From positions 62,001-126,000 of the forward strand of contig OZ220497.1 of NCBI GenBank assembly GCA_965116245.1: DNA of 64,000 nt. The letters run 5' to 3'. A program made the position numbers and the translations under genes. Source of the DNA: Poriferisodalis sp965116245 (lineage in GTDB: Bacteria > Actinomycetota > Acidimicrobiia > Acidimicrobiales > Poriferisodalaceae). Positions 1-7,974 of this stretch are shown here, one piece after another. The notes under the pieces were generated by a model. It did not search any database. It had not been told where the DNA came from and saw only the letters and a program-made list of their open reading frames with translations. The first letter of the stretch is position 1; each line of letters opens with the position of its first letter.

Positions 1-1
1 A

Positions 2-94
2 GAGTATTCGCGGGTGGGCGATGTGGTGGTCGAGCACATCGGGCTGCGATCGTGGTGGCGATTCACCCAATGTCATCAGCGCGGCAACTCTTAG
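2..94 (+). CDS. possible C-terminal end of a gene cut by the window edge
   Basis: An open frame runs from the left edge to a TAG at 92-94 and would encode about 30 residues ending in QRGNS. It converges on the restriction endonuclease gene, which ends at 129 on the other strand. The stretch is too short to assign to a family, and the only support is openness over 30 codons and a sensible convergent layout. It could be chance. Confidence 0.25.
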   Translation, partial: EYSRVGDVVVEHIGLRSWWRFTQCHQRGNS

Positions 95-128
95 GAGCCA
101 TCCCGGATGCGTTCGTGTGACTTGACGG

Positions 129-848
129 TCACGGTGTCCCCGTTTGCAGTGTCTTGTTGAGTGCTTTGCGCCAAGTGTCGAAGTCATACCACCCGCAGCC
201 GACGCACCCGTCCGGGTCGTCTCGGTTGGCGGGTGCCCACTTGCCGTCACCGGCGTAGTAGAAGCGAATGCCGAACGGCTCTCCTCGGTTGCCGGTCTTG
301 AAGCAACGCTCGCAGGCCCGCGATTTCAGCAGGTTGTGGCTGACGCTGCCGTTCGATTTCTTGAGCAGTTGGAACCGGTCCCGTATGTCTCGGTCGCTCA
401 TATTGGCGAAGTCGGTCTGTGCTTGCTGCTCAGCCGGACTCCATCGCATCATCGGCAGCTTGTGATCAACGGTGAGCTCGCCCGGGGACCGCGGGGTGAG
501 TTCCACGATGTCGCGGGAACCGAGCAACCTCACCGCACGCCGCACGAAGCTGGCAGGCATTGACGCGCTCGGGATCGCAGGCGCGAAGTGACCCTGCCAA
601 CGGTCCTGACGGGTGTTCTGCGCACAGGTCAAGCACAGATGGTCGCCGCTTTCGATAAGCAGTCCCGGACGTGACGCAGTGCCGCGCTGCAAGCCCTGAA
701 TGCCTGAACCGCCCGCAATCTGTGTGCTGCCGACGTGCGCGTACTCGCACTGGCGGCAATGCCACTTACCGTCGCGCAGCACGTCGAACACCTTCCACAC
801 CTTCGTGGACGTGTCAAATGTCGCCTCGTACTCAGCAAGTGTCGTCAC
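129..848 (-). CDS. HNH-type restriction endonuclease of a type II R-M pair
   Basis: The protein has 239 residues and is predicted to cut unmodified DNA as partner of the methyltransferase just upstream. Four CxxC pairs are visible (CRQC near residue 33, CLTC near 74, CERC near 180, CVGC near 217), which suggests zinc-binding knuckles. The segment VDHKLPMMRW followed by SHNLLKSRACERC looks like an HNH (beta-beta-alpha-metal) nuclease core with the catalytic His in VDH. Its start overlaps the end of the methyltransferase by four bases (845-848), so the two are probably co-translated. I cannot name the recognition site or the prototype enzyme. The R-M assignment rests on the HNH/zinc motifs plus the neighbour. 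Confidence 0.7.
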   Translation of the reverse strand: MTTLAEYEATFDTSTKVWKVFDVLRDGKWHCRQCEYAHVGSTQIAGGSGIQGLQRGTASRPGLLIESGDHLCLTCAQNTRQDRWQGHFAPAIPSASMPASFVRRAVRLLGSRDIVELTPRSPGELTVDHKLPMMRWSPAEQQAQTDFANMSDRDIRDRFQLLKKSNGSVSHNLLKSRACERCFKTGNRGEPFGIRFYYAGDGKWAPANRDDPDGCVGCGWYDFDTWRKALNKTLQTGTP

Positions 849-1849
849 AGCAGCAAATTATTGGCGAGTTCGGCTTCGACACGTTGAGCCGCGACAGCGA
901 ACAGTGCAGGGTCCAACTCGTAGCCGATGGCAACACGGCCCTGCTGACGGGCCGCAATGACCGTTGTGCCTGAGCCTGCGAACGGATCGAACACCAACCC
1001 CTTCGATTCGCTGAACAGCCCCACGAACTCGGAGATGAGCGGGAGCGGTTTCTGTGTCGGGTGGATGCGCTGCTGCGGCGACGGGGACTTATGCACGAAC
1101 ACGTTATGCACCATCTCGCCGCCGAACGGCGTGCCGGGCCGCTTACCGACCATGACGGCTTCCCACGCGTTCACAGGCTTGTAGCGGTGATTGAACGGCA
1201 CCGGGTTGGTCTTTTGCCACACCATCGGCCCGACAGCGACGAAGCCGTGATCGGTGAATATGTCGGTGTAGATGCCGATCTGTGCCTGCGCGCAGAACGT
1301 CACCGCCCACCCGCCGACCTTGGGCAACACAAACTCGGTCCATTCGTGCGGGTCCACGATGTCCCAGTCCCCGAAGTGACCCTTGGGCATGATGAAATCG
1401 GAGCCGTCCTTGCGGAGCCGACGCGGCACCTGAGTCTCGCAGGTGTACCGCTGCGAGATGCCATAAGGCGGGTCGGTCAGTAGCAAGTCAATGCTGCGGT
1501 TCGGCAGCTCAGCAGCCGCAGCGATGCCGTCGCCGTGCCGGAAGTCCCACCAATCGCCGCTCACAACATCGCGGGCGAGCACAGGCGCGGGCACGTGGTC
1601 GGGGAGCTTGGCGAGCACCTCCGCACGCTCAGGCGCAACGACGATGCACCCATCGTGAGCGACCACCACCACACCGAGCGGCACCGCAGGCACGCCGTTG
1701 CGTTTCGTGGTCAGAGTCACGTTCCACGCGTCCGCTGACGGCTCATAGACAGGCGTTTCGTGGCTGAGCAGCATCCGATGGTCAGGGAACCGATCCGAAA
1801 TCCACTCATTCACCGCAGCCCGCATTGCGAGCTTGCGTTCGGGAGTCAT
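845..1849 (-). CDS. site-specific DNA methyltransferase (beta-type N4/N6)
   Basis: Modification enzyme that transfers a methyl group from SAM to an amino group of adenine or cytosine in DNA. The catalytic motif TDPPYG comes first (near residue 125) and the SAM-binding motif DPFAGSGTT is near residue 290. This order is typical of beta-class amino-methyltransferases. About 75 residues before the core are unassigned and may help target recognition. I chose the ATG at 1849. An in-frame GTG at 1861 would add four residues; the purine-rich GGTAGGTGG lies immediately before the ATG, unusually close for a ribosome binding site. The next gene (HNH nuclease) overlaps its stop. The upstream flank is a degenerate IS1595 transposase. 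Confidence 0.85.
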   Translation of the reverse strand: MTPERKLAMRAAVNEWISDRFPDHRMLLSHETPVYEPSADAWNVTLTTKRNGVPAVPLGVVVVAHDGCIVVAPERAEVLAKLPDHVPAPVLARDVVSGDWWDFRHGDGIAAAAELPNRSIDLLLTDPPYGISQRYTCETQVPRRLRKDGSDFIMPKGHFGDWDIVDPHEWTEFVLPKVGGWAVTFCAQAQIGIYTDIFTDHGFVAVGPMVWQKTNPVPFNHRYKPVNAWEAVMVGKRPGTPFGGEMVHNVFVHKSPSPQQRIHPTQKPLPLISEFVGLFSESKGLVFDPFAGSGTTVIAARQQGRVAIGYELDPALFAVAAQRVEAELANNLLL

Positions 1850-1854
1850 GCCAC

Positions 1855-2245
1855 CTACCACAGCTCTGAGCGATCCGGTCCAGCAGCAATGCCGACAGGC
1901 CCAGCAGCTACCAGATCGTCATCGTGGAAACGCTTACCCACTATGTCGCCCGCTATCGCTTCCATCTGCTGCTCGACGCCCATCTCGCGCACCTTATGCC
2001 GTGCAACGAACTCGTTGACGTATCTGCCAAGATGTGCCCGGTTCATGTGGTGACAAGTGCCGATGCAGCCACGTTTGAACATCGACCACAGCGACTTGAT
2101 GCCTTTCGTGCAAACACCACCGCTTCGCGGCGAACCACGCCTCCGCTGTCTTGTCATCGGGTACCACCTCAAATAGCGCGATGCCAAACAGCGAAGTGAG
2201 AGTGAATCCCTTACGGTAATGCTCACCCGGAACGCTCCTAGCCAT
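1855..2245 (-). pseudogene. IS1595-family transposase remnant with internal deletion
   Basis: Two pieces of an ISXO2-like transposase sit head to tail in different frames. The N-terminal piece (2245 down to about 2117) reads ...LFEVVPDDKTAEAWFAAKRW, the usual start of the family. The C-terminal piece (about 2118 down to 1855) reads KGIKSLWSMFKRG, then HLGRYVNEFVARH, the usual end with its catalytic Glu region. An intact IS1595 transposase is roughly 300 residues; here only about 130 codons remain, so the zinc ribbon and most of the DDE core are gone. The remnant stop codon lies just upstream of the methyltransferase ATG. No terminal inverted repeats were found. It cannot be functional. Confidence 0.8.
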
Positions 2246-2297
2246 GAGTACAAGCTGACAGAGGGGTGGTACACGAAGACCGACGCTGACCAACACC

Positions 2298-3188
2298 GTG
2301 TCACTATCCCGTATAACCCCCTTTGTTGTAGCCTTCGGCAAGGTGCCGACCGACGAGCTTGTGATGGACCACGTTGCGGTGGTCAGCGACCGCGCCTGGG
2401 ACAATGTGATCCGGTACGGGCGCGACCTGGGCGGCCGTTGGCTCGGCGGCCCCGACAACGACCCAGCATCGCAGGCCGGTGACGACTTCTACTTCTGCCA
2501 AATTGCATTTGAAGGCGGAACCAAAATTGAGGTTCTTGAGCCGATCGAACATGAAGGAAGCGACTTTCTGCGGCGCTTCTTGGCCCGCAACGGCCCTGGG
2601 CCACATCACTTCACGTTCAAGACACCCGATTTCGCCGGAACGATCGAGGCACTGGATGCCGCGGGCTACAACGTAATCGGCGTCAACGAAACCAACCCGC
2701 AGTGGAAAGAAGCGTTCATACACCCCAAAGAAAGCTGGGGCATAGTCATCCAAATCGCTTGGGACGCAGGTGGTGGATGGACAGACGCGCCACCACTGCC
2801 GCCAACCCGCCACCGCAGCACCACAGAGCTGGCCGAAGTTGTTCATCTTGTCGCCGATGTGACAACTGCGACAGCCATGTTTGAAGGTCCGCTCGGGATG
2901 GTGCGCGAATCCGAGTGGTCGGACCCCAACATAGGAACGGCCGTTTGGCTGCGGTCGGGCCCATGGCGCCTGCAGGTACTTCAGCCCGCAGAGCCCAACT
3001 TGGTTCACTGGATGGGCAACCGACCCGGCCGCCTACAACTGCTGCACTTCGCGCTTGATGATCCGAGCCTGGTTCCCCGAGCGCAGCGTGTCGACCGATG
3101 CGCGGCTGGCGAGCTGCAAGACGCGATGTTCATCGTGCCCCCAGAGCACAACCTCGGTGTGCGCCTCATGCTCACAGCGCGCGACTGA
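2298..3188 (+). CDS. VOC (glyoxalase/dioxygenase fold) protein, two-module
   Basis: Protein of up to 296 residues with two vicinal-oxygen-chelate modules. The first begins at MDHVAVVSDRAW and contains GPGPHHFTFKTPD, a pattern seen in methylmalonyl-CoA epimerase-like proteins. The second begins near ELAEVVHLVADV. The fold normally binds a metal for epimerase, lyase or dioxygenase chemistry; substrate unknown. The longest start is a GTG at 2298, but GTG 2343, GTG 2361 and ATG 2364 are in frame and closer to the fold, so the first 15-22 residues are doubtful. It stands alone between the IS1595 remnant and the convergent J-domain gene. Confidence 0.75.
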   Translation: MSLSRITPFVVAFGKVPTDELVMDHVAVVSDRAWDNVIRYGRDLGGRWLGGPDNDPASQAGDDFYFCQIAFEGGTKIEVLEPIEHEGSDFLRRFLARNGPGPHHFTFKTPDFAGTIEALDAAGYNVIGVNETNPQWKEAFIHPKESWGIVIQIAWDAGGGWTDAPPLPPTRHRSTTELAEVVHLVADVTTATAMFEGPLGMVRESEWSDPNIGTAVWLRSGPWRLQVLQPAEPNLVHWMGNRPGRLQLLHFALDDPSLVPRAQRVDRCAAGELQDAMFIVPPEHNLGVRLMLTARD

Positions 3189-3236
3189 GCTGGCCACCCG
3201 AATCGGCAACTGAACCGCAGACCGTTCTGCGGCTGG

Positions 3237-3974
3237 CTACTCGTTCGCTGGTGGCTCCCATCGGTCGATAGGCACCAAACAGAGTCGGCGACCCGCAATT
3301 GGCGACTCGTGAACCACGGCATCGCGATGGCGACAACGGTCGCCCGACGACATAGTGATGATCTGATCAAGCACGCCGTCGTTCTGCGGCCAAGTGCATG
3401 CAACCGCGACCAACGAGCCATCGGGAGCAGTCCAGTAGCACTCCCCCACTCGCAGCGCTGCCTGTGCGGAACGTTCGGCGTTGCCGCTAGCGGTCATATA
3501 TGCGCTAGCCACGAAAATCACCAGACCCACCACCGCGATCAGCAGCCACGGCAACACCCGCACAACCAGCGCAGCGCTGCGGTGACGCACAACAAAGCCG
3601 CCCGGTCCGCCGGGCTCTACCGTTCCAGCGCCGCCTGGCGGCCATGGTTCTTCGGGTTCGACTTGACTGTCCTCAAAGCCACCGTGACTCGGCGGCGTTG
3701 GTTTCGTCGGTGATGAGGGTTCGGACGGTCGCGAGCTGCCAACTGCGCGCGATTGGTCGTAGGTGCGACGCAACTCTGCGTTGCCGAGTACCCGCCAAGC
3801 CTCGTTCACAGTGCGCATGCGGCGGTCGGAGCTAGCGGTCTGCTCCGGGCTAGCGTCGCCGCGCCGATCCGGATGGTTGGCACGGGCAGCCCGAATCCAC
3901 GCGCGCCGAATATCTGCCGCATCGGCATCGGGGCGCACACCTAGCGCCGCGTAATGATCGGGCGAACTGGCCAC
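3237..3974 (-). CDS. J-domain (DnaJ-like) membrane protein
   Basis: 245 residues. The N-terminal 70 residues form a J domain (DHYAALGVRPDADAADIRRAW, then the HPD motif in NHPDRRGD) that would stimulate an Hsp70 ATPase. A Pro/Ser/Gly-rich linker follows, then one strong membrane segment near residues 140-163 (VLPWLLIAVVGLVIFVASAY) and an extracytoplasmic tail of about 80 residues with four cysteines. It lacks the Gly/Phe region and zinc fingers of true DnaJ, so it is a J-domain co-chaperone tethered to the membrane, role unknown. The start is GTG. It is transcribed away from the thiolase gene, with a 153-base gap that may hold both promoters. Confidence 0.8.
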   Translation of the reverse strand: MASSPDHYAALGVRPDADAADIRRAWIRAARANHPDRRGDASPEQTASSDRRMRTVNEAWRVLGNAELRRTYDQSRAVGSSRPSEPSSPTKPTPPSHGGFEDSQVEPEEPWPPGGAGTVEPGGPGGFVVRHRSAALVVRVLPWLLIAVVGLVIFVASAYMTASGNAERSAQAALRVGECYWTAPDGSLVAVACTWPQNDGVLDQIITMSSGDRCRHRDAVVHESPIAGRRLCLVPIDRWEPPANE

Positions 3975-4127
3975 AGAAAGCCTCCAGCCCGCAACACTAG
4001 GGTCGCGTCGCGTTCACTATTCAACTACCAAGAAGTTCACCGCAGTCTCACAGCGATCTCGGCTGGGAGATCTCAACTGAGTAGTTCCAACCTGGAGCAT
4101 TTCCACTAGGAGAAGAGGTACATAGCC

Positions 4128-5606
4128 ATGACTTCCACACAAATAGATCCTCGCACCCCCGTTCTGGTGGGCGCCGGGCAGTTCAAGCAGCGTCCTGATA
4201 ACCCCCTCGAAGCGCTTGAGCCCGTCGCCATGATGGCTGCCGCACTTGAGGCAGCGCTTGAAGATGCCAGCGCGCCCGGGTTGGCCAGCCGAGCCACGCA
4301 CACTTGGGTGGTCAAGGGCGCTTGGCCCTATTCGGACCCAGCCGCTTTGCTCAACGAGCGTTTTGGAGCAGCCGCCAAAACCGGTCTATCTACCGACGGC
4401 GGCAACGTGCCTCAATCCCTCGTGAACATGGCATGTAGTCGCATTGCTGGTGGTGACGCAGACGTCGTGCTGATTGCCGGTGCCGAGGGAATTTGGAGCC
4501 GTCGGCGTGCCCGACGCGCGAATCAGCGCATCCCCTATACGACCCAGGTCGATAAGGCCCCCGACGAGGTGCTGGGCGCCAACGTGGTCATGAACAACGA
4601 AGTGGAACTTGAGCGAGGCGTGCGTGACCCGATCAACATCTATCCGCTGTTCGAATCGGCATTTAGGGCATCGCGCGGCGAGACCATTGATGAGCATCGC
4701 GACCGAGTAGCGGCACTATGGGAAAAGTTCAACCAGGCCGCTGTCGCCAACCCCTACGCGTGGGTCAGAAACCCAATGACGGCAGAGGAGATACGCGAAC
4801 CGAACCCATCCAACCGGTTCATCGGTTTCCCATACACCAAGTGCATGAACTCCAACTGGGATCTGGACCTGGCCGCTGCACTCATCTTGTGCTCCGCTGA
4901 GGCTGCGACCGACGCGGGAGTACCAACGGATCGGTGGCTATTCCCGCACGCCGGAACCGACGGGCGCGACACCGACTACGTGTCCAACCGCGGCAATCTG
5001 TACAGCTCTCCTGCCATTCGCGTCGCAGGTAAGCGGGTGATGGAACTGGCTGATATCGGTACCGACGACATTGACTACGTTGATCTGTACTCCTGCTTCC
5101 CATCGGCAGTGCAGGTCTCGGCCACTGAACTGGGCCTGGGCCTAGAGCGCGATCTAACGCTGACCGGTGGCCTTACATTCGCTGGAGGCCCGCTCAACAA
5201 CTACGTCGGCCACTCAATTGCCACCATGGCTGACAAGCTCCGCAAGGAGCCCGGCAGCATCGGTCTGTGCTCCGCTAACGGCGGATATCTCACGAAGCAC
5301 GCTTTCGGCGTCTACTCAACGACGCCGCCGAAGGGTGGATACAGACACCAGAACTGCCAAGACGAGATAAGCCAGTTCGGTTCGGTTGATCTCGATGCCA
5401 GTTACACCGGTGCCGCCACTATTGAGGCCTACACCGTGATGCACAACCGCGAAGCGCCCGAAGTGGCCTTGGCGGCGGTGCGAACACCGCACGGCAGACA
5501 GTGGGCCCGAAGCACCGATCCACAACTTATGAATGACATGGAACGCACGGAGTTTGTCGGCAGCGATGTAGTTGTCAACGAGTCCTTTGAGTTCGCATCA
5601 GCCTGA
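4128..5606 (+). CDS. thiolase-like protein (TLP1/SCP2-thiolase type)
   Basis: 492 residues, thiolase superfamily. The N-terminal half has GGNVPQSLVNMACSRIAGG then DADVVLIAGAE, which aligns with the loop that carries the nucleophilic Cys in thiolases (NCASG). Here the Cys position reads Val (NVPQS). LCSANGG near residue 385 matches the second conserved CxG loop. About 100 extra C-terminal residues fit thiolase-like protein type 1. Loss of the nucleophile argues against normal acetyl-CoA C-acetyltransferase activity; an acyl-CoA-binding or altered role is inferred. A strong ribosome binding site, AGGAGAAGAGG at 4108-4118, fixes the start. ppk1 follows after six bases, so they likely share a transcript. 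Confidence 0.85.
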   Translation: MTSTQIDPRTPVLVGAGQFKQRPDNPLEALEPVAMMAAALEAALEDASAPGLASRATHTWVVKGAWPYSDPAALLNERFGAAAKTGLSTDGGNVPQSLVNMACSRIAGGDADVVLIAGAEGIWSRRRARRANQRIPYTTQVDKAPDEVLGANVVMNNEVELERGVRDPINIYPLFESAFRASRGETIDEHRDRVAALWEKFNQAAVANPYAWVRNPMTAEEIREPNPSNRFIGFPYTKCMNSNWDLDLAAALILCSAEAATDAGVPTDRWLFPHAGTDGRDTDYVSNRGNLYSSPAIRVAGKRVMELADIGTDDIDYVDLYSCFPSAVQVSATELGLGLERDLTLTGGLTFAGGPLNNYVGHSIATMADKLRKEPGSIGLCSANGGYLTKHAFGVYSTTPPKGGYRHQNCQDEISQFGSVDLDASYTGAATIEAYTVMHNREAPEVALAAVRTPHGRQWARSTDPQLMNDMERTEFVGSDVVVNESFEFASA

Positions 5607-5612
5607 GTCGCC

Positions 5613-7721
5613 ATGACCCAAGATGGCGAGACCCAGCCGCCCAAGCGCTACCTCAATAGAGAGTTGTCGTGGTTGGACTTCAACCGTCGCGTCCTAGCTT
5701 TGGCGCATGACGAAGGGCGGCCGCTGCTGGAACGTGTCAAGTTCGCGGCAATTCATGCCTCAAATTTGGATGAGTTCTTTCAGGTGCGCGTGCCTACGGT
5801 GCTGGAGTCAGTTGAGGCGGGAGTACGCCAAGCCAGCGCCGACGGCCTAACCCCAAAAGCGCAACTGGCCGCGATAAGGGCAGCGGCCGCCGGGCAACTC
5901 CGCGACGCTTCATCGCTGTTTGAGGACTGTTTGCGCCCGGCGCTCGCCAACGAGGGGATCTCCTTCCTGGAGTTTGAAGAGCTGGACTCGTCCAGTCGGG
6001 ATTGGGCAGCGGAGCGCTTTAGTGAACAAATATTTCCGGTCTTGACACCGCTTGCAGTTGATCCGGCTCACCCTTTTCCCTACATCTCGGACTTGTCGCT
6101 GAACCTGGCTGTGTTCGTTGAGCGCTCCCGTAGCACACCATCGTTCGCTCGCGTGAAGGTGCCACCGATCTTGCCGAGATTCTTGCCTCTGCCCGGCGAG
6201 AACCGCTTCATTGCGCTGGAGTCAGTCATAGCTGGCCACCTAGCCGAACTGTTCCCAGGCGTGAAAATACTGAGCCACAGCACGTTTCGAGTCACCCGCG
6301 ACGCAGACCTCGACATTGACGACACCGAGACCGATGACCTGCTCAAGCACCTAGAAGTGGAATTGCGCCAACGGCGCTTTGGGGGCACGGTGCGGCTTGA
6401 GGTCGCTCCCGACTTGAGTGATGACGCGCTAGAGATGCTGACACGCGAGTTGAAACTGACTCACGATGATGTCTACACCTCAAGTGGATTGCTCGGGCTA
6501 GCAGACCTGTTTGAGCTATACAAGATCGACCGCGACGATCTAAAGACTCCGCCCCACAACCCGCGGACGCCGCTGCCGCTGCGGGCCTCAGGCCAGGCCG
6601 AAGCGCTGCTCGCTGGCGGTACCGGACGGCGCCAAACCAGCGCGGATGAACCTGAGAACGGCGTCAACTTCTTTGAAGTTCTCAAACGCCAGGACGTTCT
6701 GGTGCATCTGCCGTATGAGTCGTTCACCACCAGCCTTGACGCATTCATTCGCCAAGCCGCCGACGACCCAGACGTGTTGGCCATCAAGATGACGATGTAC
6801 CGCACCTCAGAGCGAACTCGCTTAGTGGACTCACTGATACGGGCCGCTGAACGGGGCAAACAGGTGGTAGTCGTTTTGGAACTCAAAGCCCGATTTGACG
6901 AACGCGCCAACATTGAGTGGGCACGATTGCTAGAACGCGCTGGCGTTCACGTCGCATACGGCGTAGTGGGGCTCAAGACACACTGCAAGTTGGCGATGGT
7001 TGTGCGACGCGAGCCACGCGAAATCGCCCGCTATTGCTTTATCGGCACGGGCAACTTCAATGCCGACACGGCGCGCATCTACGAGGACTTCGGACTGCTC
7101 ACCACCGACCGAGACTTCGCCGCCGATGTAGCGGCGCTGTTCAACTCTTTGACCGGTTACAGCCGCAAAACCGATTACCGCAAGCTGGCAGTAGCGCCAC
7201 ACAGCCTCGGCCAGTCCCTCGTTGAGCACATCGCTGCCGAAGCAAAAAAGCCCGACGGGCACATAGTCATGAAAATGAACGCGCTGGTGGACACCGAAGT
7301 CATCGAAGCGCTTTACGAAGCTGCCCAGCAGGGCTGTTGCATCGATCTCATCGTGCGCGGTATCTGTTGCCTAGTGCCAGGCGTAGCGGGCATGAGCGAA
7401 CGCATCTCGGTACGCAGCATTGTGGGCCGCTTCTTGGAGCACAGTCGCGTGTACCGCTTCGGCACTGTTGAGCGCGGCTTTACGATTTTGCTGGGTTCGG
7501 CGGACGCAATGCCGCGCAATTTGCGCTACCGCGTAGAAGCGCTCGCACCGGTGGAATCGCCTGCGCTGATGGACGAACTCGTTCAACTGACCGACATGTA
7601 CCTCGATGATGGCATCGCTCGCTGGGAACTCAGCAGCGATGGCGAGTGGACACAACGCCACGGCGAAGACCTTCACGAAAAGATGCTGGCGCTACACGCC
7701 GATCGGCGCGAACAGCTTTAG
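5613..7721 (+). CDS. ppk1: polyphosphate kinase 1
   Basis: 702 residues, full length for PPK1, which polymerises ATP gamma-phosphate into polyphosphate and can run in reverse. The N-terminal domain begins LNRELSWLDFNRRVL and has HASNLDEFFQVRV. The catalytic phospholipase D-like domains contain LKTHCKLAMVVRRE with the likely autophosphorylated His near residue 457. IGTGNFNADTARIYEDFG and NLRYRVEALAPVE near the C-terminus are diagnostic. It starts six bases after the thiolase-like gene, implying co-transcription. No exopolyphosphatase lies nearby. Nothing unusual in its sequence. Confidence 0.97.
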   Translation: MTQDGETQPPKRYLNRELSWLDFNRRVLALAHDEGRPLLERVKFAAIHASNLDEFFQVRVPTVLESVEAGVRQASADGLTPKAQLAAIRAAAAGQLRDASSLFEDCLRPALANEGISFLEFEELDSSSRDWAAERFSEQIFPVLTPLAVDPAHPFPYISDLSLNLAVFVERSRSTPSFARVKVPPILPRFLPLPGENRFIALESVIAGHLAELFPGVKILSHSTFRVTRDADLDIDDTETDDLLKHLEVELRQRRFGGTVRLEVAPDLSDDALEMLTRELKLTHDDVYTSSGLLGLADLFELYKIDRDDLKTPPHNPRTPLPLRASGQAEALLAGGTGRRQTSADEPENGVNFFEVLKRQDVLVHLPYESFTTSLDAFIRQAADDPDVLAIKMTMYRTSERTRLVDSLIRAAERGKQVVVVLELKARFDERANIEWARLLERAGVHVAYGVVGLKTHCKLAMVVRREPREIARYCFIGTGNFNADTARIYEDFGLLTTDRDFAADVAALFNSLTGYSRKTDYRKLAVAPHSLGQSLVEHIAAEAKKPDGHIVMKMNALVDTEVIEALYEAAQQGCCIDLIVRGICCLVPGVAGMSERISVRSIVGRFLEHSRVYRFGTVERGFTILLGSADAMPRNLRYRVEALAPVESPALMDELVQLTDMYLDDGIARWELSSDGEWTQRHGEDLHEKMLALHADRREQL

Positions 7722-7795
7722 TGGACATCGCGTTCGGCTCCGCAGTGACGCCGCGTGGTCGTTTTGGCGCCGCTGGATACTCCAGATTTGATAAC

Positions 7796-7867
7796 ATGAC
7801 AGATGTGATTCGCGTTTCGACGTACGTCATGGCGCAACCCGCATTCGGGCTGCTTCTTCTCGCCTAG
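7796..7867 (+). CDS. leucine leader peptide of the leuA attenuator
   Basis: A 23-codon frame starts at ATG 7796 and ends at TAG 7865-7867. Codons 19-22 are CTG CTT CTT CTC, four consecutive leucines, followed by Ala and stop. It is followed at once by a strong hairpin and then an intrinsic terminator ahead of leuA. This is the arrangement of ribosome-mediated attenuation: when charged tRNA-Leu is scarce the ribosome stalls on the Leu run and readthrough into leuA is allowed. Leucine leaders ahead of leuA are known in Actinobacteria. No clear ribosome binding site is visible, so the leader may be translated from near the transcript 5' end. Confidence 0.85.
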   Translation: MTDVIRVSTYVMAQPAFGLLLLA

Positions 7868-7891
7868 GCGGGGACCGCATAGGTCCTCGCC
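7867..7891 (+). promoter_or_regulatory. first hairpin of the leuA attenuator
   Basis: GGCGGGGACC (7867-7876) pairs with GGTCCTCGCC (7882-7891), with one G-U pair and a 5-base loop. It begins at the last base of the leader stop codon, so a ribosome stalled on the Leu codons at 7850-7861 would cover its 5' arm. The loop and 3' arm (GCATAGGT, 7877-7884) can instead pair in part with ACCTCCTGC (7894-7902), the 5' arm of the terminator, giving a plausible antiterminator. The pairing is read by eye and not energy-checked. Confidence 0.7.
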
Positions 7892-7892
7892 C

Positions 7893-7925
7893 AACCTCCT
7901 GCGCCTACGGCCCAGGAGGTTTTTT
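7893..7925 (+). terminator. intrinsic terminator of the leuA attenuator
   Basis: AACCTCCTG (7893-7901) pairs perfectly with CAGGAGGTT (7913-7921), with a possible inner GCC/GGC stem around a TAC loop. A run of six T follows at 7920-7925. It lies between the Leu leader peptide and leuA, as expected for transcription attenuation. Confidence 0.88.
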
Positions 7926-7974
7926 GTTGGCCCCAATACCAGAAGCTCAAGTACAAGAAGCTCAGGAGACTTCC

